NCBI GenBank assembly: GCA_023954795.1
Contig: JAGSHA010000125.1
Location: 1 to 8,382, forward strand
Source: Oceanospirillaceae bacterium
GTDB taxonomy: Bacteria > Pseudomonadota > Gammaproteobacteria > Pseudomonadales > Balneatricaceae
DNA length: 8,382 nt
Direction: 5' to 3'
The notes under the pieces were generated by a model. It worked only from the letters and a program-made list of their open reading frames with translations, searched no databases and was not told where the DNA came from. Shown piece by piece: positions 1 to 4,981 of this stretch (its first letter is position 1; every line of letters starts with the position of its first letter). The position numbers and the translations under genes were made by a program.

Positions 1-397
1 GCTTTGAGATCGCCTTCAGCGACTCCGTCGGTTTGCCCAGCTTCCAGATCTCTTTGCCAAACATCAGGTCGTAGGTTTCCGGGTTGTTATCTGCAAACCG
101 GATGTAGCTCAGGACATACAGCTCGAAGAGCGCCCGTTTATCCAGATCGAGATGTTGTTGCGGCAGTTCACTGACAGCGTGGATATGGTCACTAAACCCC
201 GCTTCAGCGATCGCGCAGAGCAGTTCGTTTTTATCCTTGAAGTGGTGGTAGGGCGCGGTACGTGAGACACCTACGTTGTCAGCCAGTTTACGCATCGACA
301 GTGAATCCACACCGCCTTCGCGAATAATGTCGGTGGCCGCCTGAAGGAGTGATTGGCGCAGATCACCATGATGATAAGTCTTCTTGTCCTGAGTCAT
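1..397 (-). CDS. TetR/AcrR-family transcriptional repressor (partial; C-terminus beyond window)
   Basis: Read leftward from ATG at 397-395, this gives 132 residues before the window ends, so the last third or so of the protein is missing. Residues 8-60 form a typical TetR N-terminal DNA-binding domain: a YHHGDLRQ opening, an AA..II...G helix, then the helix-turn-helix at about 34-54 (SMRKLADNVGVSRTAPYHHF), followed by KDK.ELL. The YHHGDLR start and APYHHF recognition helix are characteristic of TetR proteins with a WHG-type (TetR_C_33) ligand domain; the region after residue 65 fits that class. The gene is divergent from a dienoyl-CoA isomerase-fadH unit and two palindromes lie between them, so I infer it represses that unit and itself, and is released by an acyl-CoA or fatty acid. 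The ligand is not shown by the sequence. The start is chosen because family members begin a few residues before YHHGDLR. No Shine-Dalgarno sequence precedes it. Confidence 0.93.
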   Translation of the reverse strand, partial: MTQDKKTYHHGDLRQSLLQAATDIIREGGVDSLSMRKLADNVGVSRTAPYHHFKDKNELLCAIAEAGFSDHIHAVSELPQQHLDLDKRALFELYVLSYIRFADNNPETYDLMFGKEIWKLGKPTESLKAISK

Positions 398-404
398 AAG
401 GCGA

Positions 405-433
405 AATCTAACAATGCATCTTGACAGCGTCAA
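405..433 (-). promoter_or_regulatory. Probable sigma-70 promoter of the tetR-family gene
   Basis: On the minus strand there is a -35 TTGACG (433-428) and a -10 TAGATT (410-405) separated by exactly 17 bases. Transcription would begin near 398, one base or so before the ATG at 397. The -35 box lies inside the left palindrome of the operator pair, so a bound repressor would block it, consistent with autoregulation. Predicted from consensus only. Confidence 0.5.
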
Positions 434-464
434 CATTGAGTTATAACTTGACGGTGTCAAGATG
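417..464. promoter_or_regulatory. Paired palindromic operator between divergent tetR-family gene and isomerase-fadH unit
   Basis: Two 15-bp palindromes lie 27 bp apart centre to centre. The left one (420-434) is CTTGACAGCGTCAAC, with perfect TTGAC/GTCAA arms. The right one (447-461) is CTTGACGGTGTCAAG, with perfect CTTGAC/GTCAAG arms. The right copy on the minus strand matches the left copy on the plus strand (CATCTTGACA-CGTCAA), so the whole 48-bp block is itself a near-perfect larger palindrome. Size, symmetry and position between divergent genes, one encoding a TetR protein, fit a TetR operator. I infer cooperative binding by two dimers that shuts off both directions. Confidence 0.75.
421..447 (+). 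promoter_or_regulatory. Possible promoter of the isomerase-fadH unit
   Basis: A consensus -35 TTGACA (421-426) is followed by TATAAC (442-447) with a short 15-bp spacer. Both boxes fall inside or beside the paired palindromes, so a bound repressor would occlude them. An alternative -35 is TTGACG at 448-453, but no good -10 follows it. The short spacer makes this a weak call; a start near 454 would give a leader of about 100 nucleotides. Confidence 0.35.
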
Positions 465-517
465 GATTGGTTTGTACATATTTGCACAGCGTATTGAGTC
501 TGTGGTTTGCTCAAAAA

Positions 518-532
518 CCGATCGATCATCGG
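518..532 (+). other. Small leader hairpin upstream of the isomerase gene
   Basis: CCGAT (518-522) and ATCGG (528-532) can pair around a 5-base loop, ending 11 bases before the GAGGA Shine-Dalgarno sequence at 544-548. The stem is short, with no T-tract. It may be chance or slightly affect translation. Confidence 0.2.
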
Positions 533-554
533 AAGATCTAAGTGAGGATTATCT

Positions 555-1394
555 ATGAGTTACGCCAACTTCAGCCTGTCCCTGGAAGGGCATATCGCGC
601 ATCTACAGTTGAATCGACCGGATGCCTACAACTCGATGGATCAGGCATTCTGGCGTGATCTGCCCGCTGCGATCCGCAGTATTGATGAAGCGGCTGAAGC
701 GCGGGTTATCGTGATCAGTTCAACCGGAAAGCACTTTAGCGCGGGTATGGATCTGGAGGTCTTCAGTAATCCGAATCCAACCCTGTTTCAGGGCGAGCGT
801 GGCCGGCAAGCTGAAGGCATGCGCCGTCTGGTGCAGCAACTACAAGCCTGCTTTAACGTGCTGGAAGAGGTGCGAATGCCCGTGATCACCGCTATTCAGG
901 GTGGTTGTATTGGCGGTGCTGTGGATATGGTGTGCACGGCCGATATGCGTTACTGCACGGCGGATGCGTTCTTTCAGGTGAAAGAAACGGAGCTGGGGTT
1001 GGCCGCCGATCTGGGTACATTGCAGCGTATGCCACGTCTCATTGCTCCGGGCCTGGCACGCGAGCTGGCCTATACCGCACGTAAAATGCCTGCGGCTGAA
1101 GCGCGGGAGTCCGGTTTTGTGAATCGGGTGTTTGATGATCAGGACACCATGCTGGCAGAAGTGATGCAGATCGCGCAGCAAATCGCAGAACGTTCGCCGC
1201 TGGCGGTGACCGGTACCAAGCAGATGATGAACTATGCGCGCGATCACAGTGTGGCGGATAGCCTGACGATGATGGCGACATGGCAGGCGGGGATGTTCCA
1301 GCCCACCGATATGATACAAACCTTCACCGCTAAGATGGGGAAGACCACACCTGACTATGAAGGTCTGCGTCCTGTTACTGAGCCACTGACGTAA
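555..1394 (+). CDS. Delta3,5-delta2,4-dienoyl-CoA isomerase (crotonase superfamily)
   Basis: A 279-residue cytosolic crotonase-fold enzyme predicted to convert 3,5-dienoyl-CoA to 2,4-dienoyl-CoA during beta-oxidation of unsaturated acids. The oxyanion-hole segments are visible as HFSAGMDL (60-67) and IQGGCIGGAVDM (114-125). It carries the three acidic catalytic residues of eukaryotic ECH1 at identical spacing: Asp124 (GAVD), Glu144 (QVKE) and Asp152 (LAAD), equivalent by my recollection to Asp176, Glu196 and Asp204 of rat ECH1. Further ECH1-like stretches are MRYCTADAFFQVKE, LGTLQR, TARKM, RDHSV.DSL and MATWQ. Plain enoyl-CoA hydratases instead use two glutamates, so the generic hydratase label would be wrong. 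GAGGA at 544-548 sits 6 bases before the ATG and decides the start. It lies 58 bases before fadH, whose enzyme takes its product, and its divergent TetR neighbour is the likely regulator. Confidence 0.93.
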   Translation: MSYANFSLSLEGHIAHLQLNRPDAYNSMDQAFWRDLPAAIRSIDEAAEARVIVISSTGKHFSAGMDLEVFSNPNPTLFQGERGRQAEGMRRLVQQLQACFNVLEEVRMPVITAIQGGCIGGAVDMVCTADMRYCTADAFFQVKETELGLAADLGTLQRMPRLIAPGLARELAYTARKMPAAEARESGFVNRVFDDQDTMLAEVMQIAQQIAERSPLAVTGTKQMMNYARDHSVADSLTMMATWQAGMFQPTDMIQTFTAKMGKTTPDYEGLRPVTEPLT

Positions 1395-1419
1395 GCCTGA
1401 AGCACTGATATAAGCCTGA
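1384..1419 (+). repeat. Short tandem duplication spanning the isomerase stop codon
   Basis: CACTGAnnTAAGCCTGA occurs at 1384-1400 and again at 1403-1419, a period of 19 bases. The first copy contains the last codons and TAA stop of the isomerase; the second lies in the intergenic gap. It looks like a slippage duplication that lengthened the spacer to fadH without changing the protein. Confidence 0.7.
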
Positions 1420-1452
1420 GCCGATAAAATAAGAATCCAAAGGATCATTGAG

Positions 1453-3483
1453 ATGAATACTACCCACCCGAACTATCCGAATCTGTTTCAACCGCTGGAT
1501 CTGGGGTTTACGACGTTAAAGAACCGTATCCTGATGGGGTCCATGCATCTGGGGCTGGAAGAGCGCCCGAACGGGTTCGAACGTATGGCTGAGTTCTACG
1601 CCGAGCGTGCGCGCGGTGGCGTGGCAATGATCGTCACCGGGGGGATCGCACCCAATGAAGAGGGTGTAGTGCATCAGGGTTCCGCCATGATGACCAGCAA
1701 TGAGGATGTGGTTAAACACCGGGTGGTGACGGATGCCGTACATGAGGCAGGTAGTAAGATCTGTATGCAGATTCTGCACACCGGACGTTATGCCTACAGC
1801 CCCCAGTTGGTGTCGCCATCGGCAATTAAAGCTCCGATCAACCCGTTTCCACCCAAGCCGCTGAGTGAAGATCAGATCGAGCAGCAGATGCAGGATTTTG
1901 TACGCTGTGCCTGTCTGGCGAAAGAGTCCGGCTACGACGGCGTTGAGATCATGGGATCGGAAGGTTATCTGATCAACCAGTTTATCGCCACGCGCACCAA
2001 TGACCGCGACGACCAGTGGGGCGGTGAGTATGAGCAGCGCATTCAGTTTGCGGTTGAGATCGTGCGCCGTGTGCGTGAAGCGGTTGGCGAGCAGTTCATC
2101 ATTATCTATCGTCTTTCCATGCTGGATCTGGTGGAAGGCGGTAGCTCCTTTGAAGAGATCGTGCAGCTGGGTAAAGCGATTGAGCAGGCCGGTGCCACTA
2201 TTATCAATACCGGTATTGGCTGGCATGAAGCCCGTATTCCAACCATCGCCACTAAGGTGCCACGCGCGGCATTTACCTGGGTGACCGCACGAGTACGTGC
2301 TGAGCTGAGTATTCCGTTGATCACCTCGAACCGTATCAACATGCCGCAGGTGGCAGAAGATGTGCTGGCGCGAGGGGATGCCGATATGGTGTCGATGGCG
2401 CGTCCATTTCTGGCTGACCCGGAATTTGTGGTTAAAGCGGAAGAATCCCGGGCCGATGAGATCAATACCTGCATCGGTTGTAATCAGGCGTGTCTGGACC
2501 ATATCTTCGCAGGTAAATTGACCAGCTGTCTGGTGAACCCGCGTGCATGTCATGAAACCGAGCTGCTGATCACCCCGGCACATGAAACCAAGAAGTTCGC
2601 GGTGGTGGGCGCGGGTCCGGCGGGGTTGGCATTTGCCACAACAGCCGCAAAGCGCGGCCATCAGGTCACCCTGTTTGACGCGCAGTCTGAAATCGGTGGG
2701 CAGTTTAACGTGGCCAAGCGGATTCCGGGCAAAGAGGAGTTTTACGAAACGTTGCGCTACTTCGCGCGTCAGGTTGAGCTGACAGGTGTGGAGCTGAAGC
2801 TGGGTGAGTTTGTCAGCGCCGAAGCGCTGGAACAGGGTGATTTCGATGAGGTTGTGATGGCGACCGGTATTACCCCGCGTACCCCGGAGATTGAAGGGAT
2901 CGATCACCCTAAAGTGCTGAACTATCTGGATGTGATGCGCGGTGCAGAGGTTGGGCAAAAAGTGGCTGTGATTGGGGCCGGTGGTATCGGTTTTGATATC
3001 AGCGAAGTACTGATTCACCAGGGCCAGTCGACCAGTCAGAACATCGAAGCCTTTATGACCGAATGGGGGATCGATATGTCCCTGCAGGCACGGGGTGGTG
3101 TTGAAGGTGTTGAAAAGTCTTTTGAACCGGCGGCACGTGAAGTTTATTTGCTGCAGCGTAAAGCCAGTAAAGTCGGTGCTCAGCTGGGCAAAACGACGGG
3201 CTGGGTGCACCGTATCGATCTGGCAAAGAAAGGTGTTCATATGCTCAGTAAGTGTGAATACCTGAAGGTTGATGATGACGGTTTGCACATGCTGGTGGGT
3301 GGTGAGCCTGAAGTGCTGGCGGTGGATAACGTGGTGGTATGTGCGGGGCAGGAACCCAACCGTACGCTGGCAGATCAGATCAGTGGCAAACCTGTGCACC
3401 TGATTGGTGGCGCGGATGTCGCTGCTGAACTGGATGCTAAGCGCGCCATTGATCAAGGGACGCGTCTGGCGGCAGCGATCTGA
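1453..3483 (+). CDS. fadH: 2,4-dienoyl-CoA reductase (NADPH), FadH
   Basis: A 676-residue cytosolic flavo-iron-sulfur enzyme that reduces 2,4-dienoyl-CoA with NADPH, needed for beta-oxidation of polyunsaturated and some monounsaturated fatty acids. E. coli FadH is about 672 residues and aligns nearly end to end. Residues 8-335 form the Old Yellow Enzyme-type FMN TIM barrel, with the expected active-site Tyr172 (GSEGYLIN) and His258 (GIGWHEA). The [4Fe-4S] ligands are Cys340, Cys343, Cys347 and Cys359, each offset by 6 from the E. coli positions. The FAD-binding loop is VVGAGPAG (384-391) and the NADPH-binding loop is VIGAGGIG (506-513). A conserved CAGQEPNR segment lies at 630-637. AAAGGA at 1439-1444, 8 bases before the ATG, supports the start. 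It is the second gene after the isomerase, which supplies its substrate, and a terminator follows. No key residue is missing. Confidence 0.98.
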   Translation: MNTTHPNYPNLFQPLDLGFTTLKNRILMGSMHLGLEERPNGFERMAEFYAERARGGVAMIVTGGIAPNEEGVVHQGSAMMTSNEDVVKHRVVTDAVHEAGSKICMQILHTGRYAYSPQLVSPSAIKAPINPFPPKPLSEDQIEQQMQDFVRCACLAKESGYDGVEIMGSEGYLINQFIATRTNDRDDQWGGEYEQRIQFAVEIVRRVREAVGEQFIIIYRLSMLDLVEGGSSFEEIVQLGKAIEQAGATIINTGIGWHEARIPTIATKVPRAAFTWVTARVRAELSIPLITSNRINMPQVAEDVLARGDADMVSMARPFLADPEFVVKAEESRADEINTCIGCNQACLDHIFAGKLTSCLVNPRACHETELLITPAHETKKFAVVGAGPAGLAFATTAAKRGHQVTLFDAQSEIGGQFNVAKRIPGKEEFYETLRYFARQVELTGVELKLGEFVSAEALEQGDFDEVVMATGITPRTPEIEGIDHPKVLNYLDVMRGAEVGQKVAVIGAGGIGFDISEVLIHQGQSTSQNIEAFMTEWGIDMSLQARGGVEGVEKSFEPAAREVYLLQRKASKVGAQLGKTTGWVHRIDLAKKGVHMLSKCEYLKVDDDGLHMLVGGEPEVLAVDNVVVCAGQEPNRTLADQISGKPVHLIGGADVAAELDAKRAIDQGTRLAAAI

Positions 3484-3493
3484 ATCGAATCGC

Positions 3494-3526
3494 AGGGGCG
3501 GTTGTGAAAACCGCTCCTTGTTTTAT
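3494..3526 (+). terminator. Rho-independent terminator after fadH
   Basis: A 10-bp stem (AGGGGCGGTT at 3494-3503 with AACCGCTCCT at 3509-3518, one G-U pair) closes a 5-base loop and is followed by TTGTTTTAT. It starts 10 bases after the fadH stop, so the fatty-acid unit ends here and the downstream genes need their own promoter. Confidence 0.85.
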
Positions 3527-3619
3527 CGTTGTGTGACGGTATGCACAGATTCGTCACTGTCTGTAGACATGTGATATAGCTTTGTAGGCCGATAACCCTT
3601 GAACTTCGCAGAGGGTAAC

Positions 3620-3637
3620 GGTTTATGTCATTAAACC
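3620..3637. repeat. Inverted repeat GGTTTA-N6-TAAACC in operon leader
   Basis: Perfect 6-bp arms separated by TGTCAT, lying about 190 bases before the YCF48-like gene. The ATGTCATT that runs from the left arm into the loop recurs 22 bases downstream, about two helical turns, a spacing often seen for tandem regulator sites. It could be an operator or a weak RNA hairpin; no T-tract follows. Confidence 0.35.
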
Positions 3638-3708
3638 TGCGTTGAAATGTCATTGCTGATTCAGGCCTGATCTATGACACTGCAATAACAGCTTTGATTG
3701 CCCATTTT

Positions 3709-3746
3709 CTATGGACAGCTATTCGTATTGGCGAAGCAGCTGATAG
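3709..3746 (+). other. Hairpin in the 5' leader of the YCF48-RND-Usp operon
   Basis: Three stacked stems share one axis: CTAT/ATAG (outer, 4 bp), CAGCT/AGCTG (5 bp) and TTCG/CGAA (4 bp), with a GGA bulge, a small A/GC internal loop and a TATTGG terminal loop. It ends about 80 bases before the ATG at 3827 and has no T-tract, so it is not a terminator. It could stabilise or regulate the leader RNA, or be chance. Confidence 0.3.
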
Positions 3747-3826
3747 AACGTCTCAATTCGGAATGAGCATCGATTTGGACGAGGCAAAGCGTGATTACCG
3801 AAACAAATATAATAATCGGGTCCCCT

Positions 3827-4981
3827 ATGAACAAAAGCTCAACATCCATTCTGTTGACCATATGCTGCCTGTTATCTGGCATCGCTTTCTCATTTTCTGC
3901 ATCGGCCGCTTCCGGAGATCGTCTGGAACGCGCATCGTTAGCACTTCATGCCCGTACCGATCTCGCCGTTGCCAGTAACGTATTACTGCTGGATATCGCC
4001 CTGGCGGGCTCCCGTCTGGTAGCGGTGGGTGAGCAAGGCGCAGTGTTGTTGTCAGATGATGCCGGGTACAGCTGGCGTCAGGCCAGTGTGCCTTCCAGTG
4101 TGCTGCTGACGGCGGTGAACTTTGTGGATGATCAGAACGGTTGGGCCGTTGGGCATGACGGTGTTGTATTGCGCAGCGAAGATGGCGGTGAGAACTGGCA
4201 CCTGCAGCTAGACGGTGAAGGCATTAATCAGAACCGAATTACGACATTGGAGCAGGCACTCGCCGGATTGGATCAATCGTCTGAGAATGAAGGCACCGAT
4301 AGAGAGATGCTGGAGTATGCACTGGAAGATGCGCAGTTTGCAGCCGAAGACGGTGCCAGCACTCCACTGTTGGATGTGTGGTTTGCCAGTCGGGATCTGG
4401 GTTATATCGCCGGGGCTTACGGGGTGTTGTTACAGACCCTGGATGGCGGCCAGAGCTGGCAGAGCATGGATCATCTGATTCCAAACCCTGATCGTTTTCA
4501 TCTGAATGCCATTCAGGCAACAACAGACGGTTCATTGTTTCTCGCAGGGGAGGCCGGGCTGTTGATCAAAAGTGATACACAGCACACTGCATGGCAGGTG
4601 ATCGAGTCTCCTTATGAAGGGTCTTTCTTTGCGATGCAGCAGGCTAAGGGACTCTATCTGATGGGCTTACGCGGACATCTGTTTCGCTCAGATGCAGGCA
4701 CACGCTGGAATCCGATCAAGGTCTCAACGACCAGTAGCATCAACGCTGCCGTCACCGATTCACACGGACAGCTGATTTTGCTGGGGCAGGGCGGGTTGTT
4801 ACTTCAGCAACAGGATACCGCGTTTGTGCCCCTTGCTGCGTCCACACGGACCAGCTTCTCATCAGGTGTCGTGCTTGGACAGCAACTTATATTAGTGGGT
4901 GAGGCGGGTGTGACCCGTGTACCACTGGATGCAAACGTGACACAGGCCACGGTGCCTTCAGATCAGGGAGGTCGTTTCTGA
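3827..4981 (+). CDS. Exported YCF48/BNR-repeat beta-propeller protein, partner of RND transporter
   Basis: A 384-residue protein. Residues 1-27 look like a cleavable Sec signal peptide (MNKSS, then a hydrophobic LLTICCLLSGIAF core, ASA|A site), so it should be periplasmic. Four BNR/Asp-box-like turns are visible: SDDAGYSW (76-83), SEDGGENW (117-124), TLDGGQSW (204-211) and SDAGTRW (288-294). WAVGHDGVVLRS and GYIAGAYGVLLQT are typical YCF48-type blade sequences. Residues 130-180 form a glutamate/aspartate-rich, probably helical insertion between blades. Plant and cyanobacterial YCF48 assists photosystem II assembly; here only the fold is shared. The stop overlaps the start of the RND gene by one base, implying joint function, perhaps as a periplasmic accessory of the transporter (inference). 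ATG 3827 gives a normal signal peptide but has no clear Shine-Dalgarno. GTG at 3791, preceded by GAGG at 3781-3784, is in frame and would add 12 residues. Confidence 0.88.
   Translation: MNKSSTSILLTICCLLSGIAFSFSASAASGDRLERASLALHARTDLAVASNVLLLDIALAGSRLVAVGEQGAVLLSDDAGYSWRQASVPSSVLLTAVNFVDDQNGWAVGHDGVVLRSEDGGENWHLQLDGEGINQNRITTLEQALAGLDQSSENEGTDREMLEYALEDAQFAAEDGASTPLLDVWFASRDLGYIAGAYGVLLQTLDGGQSWQSMDHLIPNPDRFHLNAIQATTDGSLFLAGEAGLLIKSDTQHTAWQVIESPYEGSFFAMQQAKGLYLMGLRGHLFRSDAGTRWNPIKVSTTSSINAAVTDSHGQLILLGQGGLLLQQQDTAFVPLAASTRTSFSSGVVLGQQLILVGEAGVTRVPLDANVTQATVPSDQGGRF

Larger units (their letters stand above)
3527..3826 (+). other. Intergenic leader region of the YCF48-RND-Usp operon, no gene seen
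   Basis: About 300 bases between the fadH terminator and the next gene. I see no protein I can defend and no RNA gene. Candidate signals are an inverted repeat GGTTTA/TAAACC (3620-3637, 6-base loop), a direct repeat ATGTCATT at 3625-3632 and 3647-3654 (22-base period), and a hairpin at 3709-3746. TTGAAC (3599-3604) with TTTATG (3622-3627) is only a weak sigma-70 match. The downstream operon must start in this stretch or depend on readthrough, so the promoter may be of a non-consensus or activated type. Confidence 0.5.

Noticed and set aside
504..519. Inverted repeat GGTTT-N6-AAACC in the isomerase leader, considered as a PsrA- or FadR-type fatty-acid operator
   Set aside because: It does not match the consensus of either regulator as I know them. 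It is too short and A/T-biased to call, and the nearby TetR-type palindromes are far better.
555..1394. Generic enoyl-CoA hydratase assignment
   Set aside because: The Asp124/Glu144/Asp152 set and the ECH1-like stretches point to the dienoyl-CoA isomerase instead.
840..1448. Minus-strand open frame antisense to the isomerase gene
   Set aside because: It is an artefact of the coding strand's codon pattern, with no recognisable protein features, and the isomerase covers it.
1516..3456. An open frame of more than 600 codons on the minus strand, antisense to fadH
   Set aside because: fadH is unmistakable in the plus strand. The antisense translation is rich in His, Thr and Gln, with no domain, signal or ribosome binding site, as expected from codon bias of the real gene.
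3694..3978. Possible 94-residue gene upstream of the YCF48-like gene
   Set aside because: It starts with TTG without a ribosome binding site, overlaps the signal peptide and mature start of the real gene in another frame, and becomes Arg/Ser-rich there. No known domain seen.
3827..4981. Photosystem II assembly factor role implied by YCF48 similarity
   Set aside because: Nothing else in the window is photosynthetic, the protein has a signal peptide, and it is coupled to an RND transporter. Only the propeller fold is shared.
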